A stretch of DNA of 6,489 nucleotides from Bryobacteraceae bacterium (lineage in GTDB: Bacteria; Acidobacteriota; Terriglobia; Bryobacterales; Bryobacteraceae), in assembly GCA_014379815.1 (NCBI GenBank), contig JACMLA010000155.1:1-6489 (forward strand), given 5' to 3'. The notes beneath the pieces were generated by a model. That model was not told the DNA's origin and ran no database searches. It saw only the letters and a program-made list of their open reading frames with translations. Of the stretch, positions 1 to 6,489 are shown piece by piece (position 1 is the first letter of the stretch; the number at the start of each line of letters is the position of its first letter). Both the position numbers and the translations under genes were made by a program.

Positions 1-1
1 A

Positions 2-1819
2 TCTTCCGAATCCCGACGCGGCCTTCTACCCTCTCTCGCCGCAGGGCTGGCGTTGCTCTGGAACCTTGGGTCGCTTGTTGTTCTCGCGCCTCACCCTTCC
101 TCCGGTTATCCATCGACAGTTGTGGTCGCTCTCAGCTTCTCCGTCCTGAGTATCCTGCCTGCGGTTCTACTCCACATCTCGCCTGGAAATCGGATGCGGC
201 TCGTCCGACTTGCCGGCTATTTATTGAGCGGTGTGGCTGTTAGTTTACCCCTCGGTGAGATCTTCGTTCCTGTTAAGTCGAGCCTGCATGAGACGGCGCT
301 GCTGCTGATCAGCGCTGGCTTCGGGTCGATCACATTAGTAGTCGCCTTACTTCACTCGTTTCAGCGACTGCAGCACAAAGACGCCTTACCTTCGGCGCTC
401 CCTCTGGCCCGGATTGTCGGAACGATGGCTTTCTTCCTGTTCGCTATATCTTTCGTCCACTTCGGTTCTGTTCATGGGCGGGAAGTGTGGTCCGCGGAAA
501 TCGCGCTACACCATGCCGGTATTCCCCTTGCCCTGGTCGTTCTCCTGCAGGAATATCACTTCCTCCTAATGGATGCGTTCTTACGATTTCTCGCGAACGC
601 AGCCCTGGCTACGGGGATTATCGTAGCGGGAATTCTGTTGGAGGAACGCTACGGACTTGTAGGCAGGGCGGGCGAGAACTCCTTTATCCAGGCCCTTGTC
701 ATTCTCGCGGCTGCATCAACGCTGATCGCGTTCGGGTACTTGCGAACGGGGCTGCAGCACTTGCTAACCCGAGTTGTTTTCCGCCGGCCGGCTCTGGACT
801 ACACCTTACAAGCGATCCGAGCCGAGACCATCCGCGCAGCTGATATTACTCATGTCTTAAATGCTTCTGGCAACCTCGTGAGCGCTTACATCGGCGCAGA
901 ACGGTGGGATTGGCAGACCCCCGATCCGCAGGAATCGCGGACAGAACCCGAACTGGTTTCTGATTTTGTCCGGTGGCGTCGTCCGTCTGACTGGAACTGG
1001 GCAGAAGTAGTGATGCCGGTCTGGATAAATCGGGAGAATTGCCAATGCTTGCTCCTTGGTCGCCGGCACGGCCGTGGTCGCTACCTTAGCGAGGATCTGC
1101 AAAGCCTCTCGAGGATCGCCAAAGTGATTGCTGAGGAAGCGGAGCGGCTACGGGCTTCTGAAATGAAGCGTTTGGTGTCGGAGGCGGAATATCGCGCTCT
1201 CCAAGCGCAAATCAACCCGCATTTTCTCTTTAATTCATTGAACGCGTTGTATGGCACGATTCCCAGGCAGGCTGATGGAGCCCGCCGGATGGTTCTGAAT
1301 CTGTCACAGGTCTTCCGATACTTCTTGCGATCGGACAGGACGACTATCCCACTTTCAGAAGAACTCGCAATCGTGCAGGCGTACCTCGAGATTGAAAAGC
1401 TACGGCTCGGTGACCGGCTGCAAACCGAGATCAATGTAAGTCCGGAAGCGGCGGCTGTTCTTATTCCTGTTCTGGCCGTCCAGCCGCTGGTGGAGAACGC
1501 CGTACGACACGGCGTAGCAAGTAAGCCTGGTCCCGGATGGGTGAGCGTTTCGGCCGCGGTCACAGGAGGAACGTTACGCGTGGAAGTGGCAGATAGCGGG
1601 GGGAACTTTGGGCGAGGTGAATTCGCGGAAGAGGGTGCCGGGATAGGACTTAAAAACGTACGTCAGCGGCTATGTTTGCTGTACGGGCCTGCGACGAGCA
1701 TTGATGCCAGTTCGGAGTCAGGTCGCACGATTGTGTCTTTTGAAGTTCCGATCGATAGTGCGGAGACTCCCGCTCACCTGCTGGGTATCTCCGCTGACGC
1801 CAAGACGACGCCCGTCTGA
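2..1819 (+). CDS. LytS/YehU-type membrane sensor histidine kinase, 5' partial
   Basis: This is a sensor kinase that should autophosphorylate on His and pass the phosphate to the adjacent LytTR regulator. The frame is open from the first bases with no stop, so the true start probably lies upstream. The first start-like codon inside is TTG at 53, and residue numbers here count from it. About eight hydrophobic segments are visible (one at the truncated N-terminus, then about 22-42, 53-73, 82-103, 118-138, 150-168, 179-196 and 211-231). A GAF-like domain follows (about 255-362, ending in a GRGRYLSEDL motif), then a short helical linker. The H-box INPHFLFNSLN carries the phosphoacceptor His390. 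The ATPase domain has an N-box (PLVENAVRHG, Asn482), a DSG motif (Asp514) and a G-box (GAGIGL, 528-533), so the catalytic core looks complete. The H-box type is that of the His_kinase/LytS family, distinct from classical HisKA. The ligand sensed cannot be told from sequence. The regulator follows after 52 nt. Confidence 0.93.
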   Translation, partial: SSESRRGLLPSLAAGLALLWNLGSLVVLAPHPSSGYPSTVVVALSFSVLSILPAVLLHISPGNRMRLVRLAGYLLSGVAVSLPLGEIFVPVKSSLHETALLLISAGFGSITLVVALLHSFQRLQHKDALPSALPLARIVGTMAFFLFAISFVHFGSVHGREVWSAEIALHHAGIPLALVVLLQEYHFLLMDAFLRFLANAALATGIIVAGILLEERYGLVGRAGENSFIQALVILAAASTLIAFGYLRTGLQHLLTRVVFRRPALDYTLQAIRAETIRAADITHVLNASGNLVSAYIGAERWDWQTPDPQESRTEPELVSDFVRWRRPSDWNWAEVVMPVWINRENCQCLLLGRRHGRGRYLSEDLQSLSRIAKVIAEEAERLRASEMKRLVSEAEYRALQAQINPHFLFNSLNALYGTIPRQADGARRMVLNLSQVFRYFLRSDRTTIPLSEELAIVQAYLEIEKLRLGDRLQTEINVSPEAAAVLIPVLAVQPLVENAVRHGVASKPGPGWVSVSAAVTGGTLRVEVADSGGNFGRGEFAEEGAGIGLKNVRQRLCLLYGPATSIDASSESGRTIVSFEVPIDSAETPAHLLGISADAKTTPV

Positions 1820-1859
1820 AGATCTCTCCTGACCAGTCCTGTTGCCATTGTGAGATACC
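1784..1859 (+). repeat. 8-bp inverted repeat flanking the kinase-regulator junction
   Basis: GGTATCTC at 1784-1791, near the end of the kinase gene, is the exact reverse complement of GAGATACC at 1852-1859. The second arm abuts the Shine-Dalgarno sequence of the response regulator gene. In the transcript the arms could pair across a 60-nt loop and affect access to that ribosome site. An 8-bp match over this distance can arise by chance, so a function is only a possibility. Confidence 0.25.
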
Positions 1860-1865
1860 TAAGGA
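1860..1865 (+). promoter_or_regulatory. Ribosome binding site of the LytTR regulator
   Basis: TAAGGA lies 6 nt before the ATG at 1872, matching a normal Shine-Dalgarno sequence and spacing. It supports that ATG as the start, together with the receiver-domain motif that begins at residue 2. Confidence 0.7.
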
Positions 1866-1871
1866 TTCCCT

Positions 1872-2630
1872 ATGAGGGCGCTAATCGTCGATGACGAGCC
1901 TGTTGCGCGCAAAGTCTTACGTGAAGAACTCGAGTTGGTGCCGGACGTAGAAATTGTCGGCGAGGCCGACGATGGCGATAAGGCCCTGCACCAAATTCAT
2001 ACCTGCCATCCCGACCTCGTTTTCCTCGACCTGCAAATGCCGGCTAAAGGTGGGTTTGAGGTCATCCAGGAACTCCGCGCAGGACCTCTGCCCATCATCG
2101 TAATAGTGACTGCCTTCGACGAATACGCGATTCGGGCTTTCGAACTGGGTGCGCTCGACTATCTGCTGAAGCCAATCAGCCATGAGCGCTTGCAATCAAC
2201 GTTGCAGAGGGTTCGTCAGTTTTCTGGGAAACCAAAAGAGGTCGCGGAGCACGTTGCACAACTGCAGGAGATTGCCGACGGTGCACGGCCCAGCACACCT
2301 CCGCCACGGAGGATCGTGGGACGGAGCGGAGATGAGTACATCCTCCTGAACACGAATGAGGTACTCGCTTTTCAGGCTGACGGAGATCTTGTGTGGATCA
2401 TCACGCTCAAGCACAAGCTATTGGCCACGCAGACACTGCGCGAACTGCAAATCCGTCTGGAGGGTCTCAACTTCCAGCGAGTGCATCGAAACTCACTGGT
2501 GAACGTCAACCATGTCCGGAAGATGAGTCCGTTGAGCAGTCAGCGCTGGCTGTTGACTCTCAATAACAATCAGGAAATCATCGTGAGTAAGCGGCAAGCC
2601 GGCACAGTGCGAGACCTCCTGAGCTGGTAA
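1872..2630 (+). CDS. LytTR-family response regulator
   Basis: This 252-residue transcription regulator is the evident partner of the preceding kinase. The receiver domain spans about residues 1-118. It has the acidic pair Asp7/Asp8 (VDDEP), phosphoacceptor Asp53 (FLDLQMP), conserved Thr80 and the Lys100-Pro101 pair, all expected of a working receiver. A Pro-rich linker (about 138-146) leads to a LytTR DNA-binding domain at about 147-250, with the diagnostic FQRVHRNSLVNVNHV stretch at 201-215. LytTR proteins bind direct repeats upstream of target promoters as dimers, usually after phosphorylation. The length is typical of the LytR/AlgR/YehT group. It starts at ATG 1872 behind a good ribosome site, 52 nt after the kinase stop, so the two are probably co-transcribed. 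The regulon is unknown. The phosphatase operon 138 nt downstream is a possible target only by position. Confidence 0.95.
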   Translation: MRALIVDDEPVARKVLREELELVPDVEIVGEADDGDKALHQIHTCHPDLVFLDLQMPAKGGFEVIQELRAGPLPIIVIVTAFDEYAIRAFELGALDYLLKPISHERLQSTLQRVRQFSGKPKEVAEHVAQLQEIADGARPSTPPPRRIVGRSGDEYILLNTNEVLAFQADGDLVWIITLKHKLLATQTLRELQIRLEGLNFQRVHRNSLVNVNHVRKMSPLSSQRWLLTLNNNQEIIVSKRQAGTVRDLLSW

Positions 2631-2733
2631 ACCTTCCTTGTTCCGCGCGGTCTTCGGTCACCGTTAAACTCTGCTAATAGCCAAACCAGTTCTCGCAACT
2701 CATAAGTGGAAAGCGGTGCACACCAGAGTTGTT

Positions 2734-2760
2734 TTTCTGGAAACTTGCACAATTTCTGGA
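2734..2760 (+). repeat. Direct repeat TTTCTGGA, 19-bp period, before the phosphatase gene
   Basis: TTTCTGGA occurs at 2734-2741 and again at 2753-2760. The match extends to TTTCTGGARA, so 9 of 10 bases agree. The second copy contributes to the Shine-Dalgarno sequence of the phosphatase gene. The 19-bp spacing is close to two helical turns, which would suit a dimeric regulator, but the sequence does not fit the known LytTR-site pattern and may be chance. Confidence 0.25.
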
Positions 2761-2761
2761 G
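2758..2761 (+). promoter_or_regulatory. Ribosome binding site that fixes a TTG start
   Basis: GGAG at 2758-2761 sits 7 nt before TTG at 2769. This is better placed than anything before the upstream GTG at 2706, where the preceding bases (CGCAACTCATAA) lack a purine-rich Shine-Dalgarno sequence. It therefore decides the start of the phosphatase gene. Confidence 0.6.
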
Positions 2762-2768
2762 AATACTG

Positions 2769-5669
2769 TTGGATTCGACTACTGATATCCTTGCGGGACC
2801 GATCCTGCGGCGTGTGGAGCCGAAACTTGTTTCGGTTTGGTTAGCACTCCGCTTTCCAGCAACTGTCGATATTGAACTTTTCCGGGGACAGGGGGCAGCG
2901 GGAACTCTAGGACCAGCGATAGCTCGCCAGGCACCAGTCCCGGGCCTCGACACTCACACTGTAGCTGCAGGCAAGAATCTCCACGTGGTGGTTTCCATCT
3001 GGCAGCCGCCGACATTGGCTCCGCTTGAGCCGGGTCAGATCTATTCATACGACATTGTCATCAAAGCCGACAGCGGTGAAACTGCAAGGCTCAAGGATCT
3101 GGGTTTCCTGTCGGATCGTTCCACCGCTCCGCGCTGGCTCGCACTTGGCTATCAACAGGACTGGCTCCCAAGCTTCGCCCTGGTGCCCCCAAACCTGGCC
3201 GACCTGAAGATCGTGCAGGGGTCGTGTCGCGCAGCGAACGGTCTCGGCCGGGACGCGATGCCACCCATTGACAGTCTGATTCGGAGTACACTCGCAGACC
3301 CCAAAAAGCGGCCGCATATGCTTTTTCTGACCGGGGATCAAATCTACGCTGACGAGCCCGCGGCGGAGCACCTTGAGTTACTTCAAAATCTCAGTCTTGA
3401 TCTGCTTGGGACTCGGGAGACTATTGCTGTCCAATTTAAGGCTACAGCAAGTGAAGCGGCCGCAACGGTTCACTACCCTCTCGATGTCACTCATTTTCCA
3501 CCGGGTAGGCGGGGCCATCCCTTGAACGACCTCGCTAGCTTTACCTCCACCAGCACCGATTCTCATGTCATGGGCTTCGGTGAATACTGTGCTCTCTATC
3601 TCTCCAGTTGGTCGAACGCCGCGTGGAAGTGGCAACCCTCAGTCTTGCTGAAAGCGCGAAAGGAGCGATTTACTCAGCACATAAAGAACCTCCAGCGGGC
3701 TTACCAGGGGCTGGAACAATATGCCGCGAAACACCCAGGTGAGGACCGCGATTCGCTCGAGAAGATGATTCCTTATCACGACGCGTGGCGCTTGCTTCCA
3801 GCAAACTACCGCGCCCTCGACGGAGTTCTGACCGATGCGGATCGTGAAGCGGCGTGGGGGAAAGGCAACAAAGATGACGAGGCTAACTTCTTTCTGTGGA
3901 ACCGCTTTTGGAGTGCCGAAGGCAATCCCGACATGGCGGCGACACCGAATGGCGGGGAAAAACTCGCCGATCTTCCAGCCGGTATAAACACGCAACAGGA
4001 AAGGAACAGACTAGCGCGCGCTTTGACTCCATCATGGTTCGCGGGCATGCGGTATTTCGGAATCGACCACACCACTGCTAAATCCGGGACCAATCCGCCA
4101 GTTACTCAAGTCACGACAAAACAGGACGAGGTGTACAACAAACTGCACCGTGTTGACTGGTTTTATCAGGATCTGCCAAGGGTTCGCCGGCTGCTTGCCA
4201 ATGTCCCTACCTACATGGTCTTCGACGACCATGAAATCACCGACGACTGGAACGTGACACCAAAGTGGGCTAAGCAGACACGTGCCAACGCGCTAGGACG
4301 GGCAGTGATTCGAAATGGGCTCGCCGCCTGTACGCTGTTCCAGAGTTGGGGCAACGATCCTCTCGCTTACCGCGAAGGGTCCAACGGACGCAAGGTTCTC
4401 AATGCCGTTGCTCAACTCTTCGCTTCACCGACGCCTCAACAGCCCGGGCCGGATGCCACAGCGGCTGGCAAATTGGAACGTCTGTTTGATTTAGCTCCAC
4501 CGACACCAAACAACGAGCGCATGTTCTGGCATTTCCGTTACGACGGGCCGGGCTTTGAAGTAATTGCACTGGATACGAGAACATGGCGGGGCTTCGAGCC
4601 TGAGGCGAATGAGCAGATCCGGGCGCGCTTCGATCAGGACGCAACCGCAACGCTGCTTACCGATGAAGCCGTGCGATTGCAGATTCCCGAGCAACCTGCT
4701 ATTGGCGTAAATCCCGATGGCGTGTGCATCGTGATAGCCGCCGCGCCCTTCCTCGGTTACCCAATCGCCGAGTCGATCGTCCAGCCAATGCTCAACCTCA
4801 GCGACATCGCCAAATCGAGCAAGCCCGAACCGCCATTTGTCCGGTGGCAGAAGACATTCTCGGTGGGACGTGTCGCACACGACCCGGAGAACTGGGGATT
4901 TGTTCCGTCGCTGTTTGAAGCGGTACTCGCGCGTCTTTCCACGCGCAGGCGGGTTGTCTTCTTATCGGGTGACGTCCACTACGGATTTACTCTCAAGATG
5001 ACTTACTGGCGGCTAGGTCCCAACTGGCAGCCAACCTCCGCAACACGGGTTGCGCAGCTTACGGCAAGTTCCTTTCGAGCCCAACGCGATGATCTTTCCC
5101 CTATCGTGGCGATAGACCTTGCGCAGCAGCTAGGGGCACTGTCCTCTACTCAGAAAAGACTTGGCTGGAATCGCGGCCGGGTCGGAACACCTGAAGCCAG
5201 GACGCCGCTGGTGCCAGGCCAAAAGCCCTTTGGTCCTCATCTGCAACTGTTGCTGGAAGAAGACCCTATCGTCGTTTCGCCGACTGGGATTCCCGCGACG
5301 ACTTCTTACCAGCGGGACCCTCAATGGGCCTGGGAGACAGCTCTCGTTGTCGACCAGCGGCCCGATACCCAGCGCCTCAGCAATCTAAACCCGCCACCTT
5401 TCTCTAAGACGAATCAGCTGGAGATGGTTCGATCCGTGGGCGAGCGGCACTTCTGGCAAGCACAGAATGGAATGCCGCGAAGCTGGCAATGGTGGACAAA
5501 CTTCTCGACCGTGGAGTTCGCCGCCGGACCCGATGGAAAGCCGGAAGCTCTTCGACATCGAATTTTCGCATTTGACCCCCGCACTCTGACGCAGGATATG
5601 TACGCCTTCACCGTCGCGGAAATCCCGCTAAAGGTAAGCGAAAAACCGCCGGAGAAGCCAACTGTATGA
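2769..5669 (+). CDS. Large PhoD-like metallophosphatase (alkaline phosphatase D family)
   Basis: This is a predicted metal-dependent phosphomonoesterase or phosphodiesterase of 966 residues; the substrate is unknown. The start is TTG 2769, because a GGAG lies 7 nt upstream and the family-like opening (ILAGPILRRVEP) begins right after it. The frame also permits GTG 2706, adding 21 residues that look non-coding. An N-terminal beta-rich domain (about 1-125) leads to the phosphatase core. Metal-site motifs are GSCR (151-154), GDQIYAD (189-195), DDHE (486-489), LDTR with Asp602, and GDVH (734-737), followed by AQLTASS. In characterised PhoD an equivalent Cys and the Tyr of the GDxxY motif are iron ligands; here these would be Cys153 and Tyr193. 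The roughly 295 residues between GDQIYAD and DDHE are much longer than in short PhoD enzymes. A tail of about 200 residues follows the core. There is no signal peptide or Tat motif, so it is probably cytoplasmic, unlike classic exported PhoD. Its stop overlaps the next start (ATGA). Confidence 0.88.
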   Translation: MDSTTDILAGPILRRVEPKLVSVWLALRFPATVDIELFRGQGAAGTLGPAIARQAPVPGLDTHTVAAGKNLHVVVSIWQPPTLAPLEPGQIYSYDIVIKADSGETARLKDLGFLSDRSTAPRWLALGYQQDWLPSFALVPPNLADLKIVQGSCRAANGLGRDAMPPIDSLIRSTLADPKKRPHMLFLTGDQIYADEPAAEHLELLQNLSLDLLGTRETIAVQFKATASEAAATVHYPLDVTHFPPGRRGHPLNDLASFTSTSTDSHVMGFGEYCALYLSSWSNAAWKWQPSVLLKARKERFTQHIKNLQRAYQGLEQYAAKHPGEDRDSLEKMIPYHDAWRLLPANYRALDGVLTDADREAAWGKGNKDDEANFFLWNRFWSAEGNPDMAATPNGGEKLADLPAGINTQQERNRLARALTPSWFAGMRYFGIDHTTAKSGTNPPVTQVTTKQDEVYNKLHRVDWFYQDLPRVRRLLANVPTYMVFDDHEITDDWNVTPKWAKQTRANALGRAVIRNGLAACTLFQSWGNDPLAYREGSNGRKVLNAVAQLFASPTPQQPGPDATAAGKLERLFDLAPPTPNNERMFWHFRYDGPGFEVIALDTRTWRGFEPEANEQIRARFDQDATATLLTDEAVRLQIPEQPAIGVNPDGVCIVIAAAPFLGYPIAESIVQPMLNLSDIAKSSKPEPPFVRWQKTFSVGRVAHDPENWGFVPSLFEAVLARLSTRRRVVFLSGDVHYGFTLKMTYWRLGPNWQPTSATRVAQLTASSFRAQRDDLSPIVAIDLAQQLGALSSTQKRLGWNRGRVGTPEARTPLVPGQKPFGPHLQLLLEEDPIVVSPTGIPATTSYQRDPQWAWETALVVDQRPDTQRLSNLNPPPFSKTNQLEMVRSVGERHFWQAQNGMPRSWQWWTNFSTVEFAAGPDGKPEALRHRIFAFDPRTLTQDMYAFTVAEIPLKVSEKPPEKPTV
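5651..5654 (+). promoter_or_regulatory. Weak ribosome site before the coupled downstream gene
   Basis: GGAG lies inside the phosphatase gene, 11 nt before the ATG at 5666. The spacing is somewhat long, so initiation may rely mainly on ribosomes finishing the phosphatase at the overlapping stop. Confidence 0.4.
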
Positions 5670-6489
5670 GCGTCACTTCTGTCAGTGTTTTGAGAACCGC
5701 GGCCAGAATCACCGCAGAGACGTTTGAAGTTCTTGCCGAGATCCTGACGTCTCCGTGGTCGGCGTACACCTATTGCGACAGCGTCGGGGCGCCACCATTC
5801 CGGGCGCCTGCGGAATGGGCTCCGACAATCACTCAGTTGCGCGAGAAAGCCGAAACGGCAAAGACTCCGGAGCAGTGGGCAGAGATCACGTCTCTCACTA
5901 CAAAAATCATTGCGGGGCTGCGCAATGCAATCCGTCAGGCAGGCGGTACCGGGCCTGTCGAATCGGTCACGATCAAAATTGTTGTTCCGGTGTTGTTTGA
6001 AGTCACCAAACGGCGAAGCCCTGTGCTGCACACGATTCTCGCGGTGGCGTTTTTTTCCGACCAGCGTTTGCAGGATTCCTATCCACAGGGGCTGTTTGCG
6101 CAACGCTGGTATGCCATTTTGGGAGACCTTGCGCTCAAAGCCGGATGGGGTCATAAAACCGGCACCGTGGAAGATCCGGACACCGATGCGGACTGGGCTC
6201 CCATCACTTCGGATGCGGTGGCAGTCGTTACTGTGCTGCTGGCTGTAATTCTCAAGAGTGAGTCTTTCAGCCAGAGGCTCATTCGCTTCTGGTACGGTTT
6301 CGACCATCCGCCAATTCTTGAATTTCCCGAGGCTCAAGCACTTGCGCAGCACGCTTTCACCCTTTTGCTGAACAACGGAGAGAGCCGGATCGCTGCCACG
6401 GATTTCGACGCCGGCATCAGGCCGCAACCGCTCGAAGTCCCAGCCTCTCCTCTAGCCTTCACACTGGTTCCTATTCCAAAGACGGCGGG
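5666..6489 (+). CDS. Unrecognised protein, translationally coupled to the phosphatase, 3' partial
   Basis: I do not recognise this family. The frame starts at ATG 5666, which overlaps the phosphatase stop as ATGA, and stays open for 274 codons to the window edge with no stop. The start reads MSVTSVSVLRTAARITAETF, with no signal peptide. The visible part is mostly amphipathic helix. It has a Trp/Pro/Tyr-rich stretch (about 30-53), a Glu/Lys/Thr-rich helix (55-90), hydrophobic segments at about 101-113 (VTIKIVVPVLF) and 119-130 (PVLHTILAVAFF), an Asp-rich acidic loop (169-177) and another hydrophobic helix at 183-196. The hydrophobic runs are short and more like buried core than clear membrane spans. 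From about 252 it becomes Pro-rich, perhaps a linker to further domains beyond the edge. The long antisense frame over the same DNA gives an Arg-rich, implausible protein, and the ATGA junction favours this strand. Co-translation suggests a job shared with the phosphatase, such as a partner, substrate or scaffold, but this is inference. Confidence 0.8.
   Translation, partial: MSVTSVSVLRTAARITAETFEVLAEILTSPWSAYTYCDSVGAPPFRAPAEWAPTITQLREKAETAKTPEQWAEITSLTTKIIAGLRNAIRQAGGTGPVESVTIKIVVPVLFEVTKRRSPVLHTILAVAFFSDQRLQDSYPQGLFAQRWYAILGDLALKAGWGHKTGTVEDPDTDADWAPITSDAVAVVTVLLAVILKSESFSQRLIRFWYGFDHPPILEFPEAQALAQHAFTLLLNNGESRIAATDFDAGIRPQPLEVPASPLAFTLVPIPKTA

Noticed and set aside
1081..1563. Open frame of 160 codons on the - strand
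   Set aside because: It lies opposite the H-box and ATPase domain of the kinase, whose motifs leave no doubt about the coding strand.
2648..2663. Possible terminator hairpin after the regulator gene (CGGT...ACCG)
   Set aside because: The stem is only 4 bp with an 8-nt loop and there is no run of T after it.
2638..2670. Sigma70-like promoter (TTGTTC and TAAACT)
   Set aside because: The -35 matches only 3 of 6 positions and the spacing is about 21 nt, so it cannot be supported.
2660..2691. Pair of LytTR binding half-sites in the intergenic gap
   Set aside because: One half-site is good (ACCGTTAAA), but the next GTT core is 26 nt away rather than about 21-22 and fits poorly around it, so I do not call a site.
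2715..2724. Short palindrome GGTGCACACC
   Set aside because: Four-base arms around a 2-bp centre are too short to mean anything alone.
5414..6427. Open frame of 337 codons on the - strand
   Set aside because: It spans the 3' end of the phosphatase and the coupled gene antisense to both. Its product is Arg-rich with no domain pattern, and the + strand gene is better supported by the ATGA junction and ribosome site.

Overview
The window carries four genes in a row on the + strand: the end of a LytS/YehU-type sensor histidine kinase (cut at its 5' side), its LytTR response regulator, a large PhoD-like metallophosphatase, and the start of an unrecognised protein that runs off the right edge. The DNA is moderately GC-rich (roughly mid-to-high 50s percent by eye). 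There are no tRNA or rRNA genes, insertion sequences or CRISPR repeats. The combination of an 8-TM, GAF-containing LytS kinase, a LytTR regulator, unusual TTG starts and this base composition suggests an Acidobacteriota-like soil bacterium. That placement is an inference from style and not a proven taxonomic assignment.

Positions 2-2630 form a two-component module. The kinase is membrane-anchored, with a cytoplasmic GAF-like domain, the HisKA_5-type H-box centred on a PHFLFN motif, and a complete ATPase domain. After 52 nt comes the response regulator, with a receiver domain (Asp53) and a C-terminal LytTR DNA-binding domain. Both proteins look intact where visible, and they are almost certainly partners.

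Positions 2631-2768 are a 138-nt intergenic stretch. It has no convincing promoter or terminator, but contains an 8-bp direct repeat just before the next gene. Positions 2769-5669 encode a 966-residue PhoD-like phosphatase with all expected metal-site motifs (GSCR, GDQIYAD, DDHE, GDVH). It has a long stretch of about 295 residues between the second and third of these, and no visible export signal. Its best start is a TTG at 2769 with a well-spaced Shine-Dalgarno sequence, not the farther GTG at 2706.

Positions 5666-6489 hold a fourth coding region that overlaps the phosphatase stop by ATGA and stays open to the window edge (274 codons visible). I do not recognise its family. The 4-nt overlap implies translational coupling, so the phosphatase and this protein are probably made together. 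This pair is the most likely place for something undescribed in the window. Whether the LytTR system controls it is an open hypothesis based only on adjacency.
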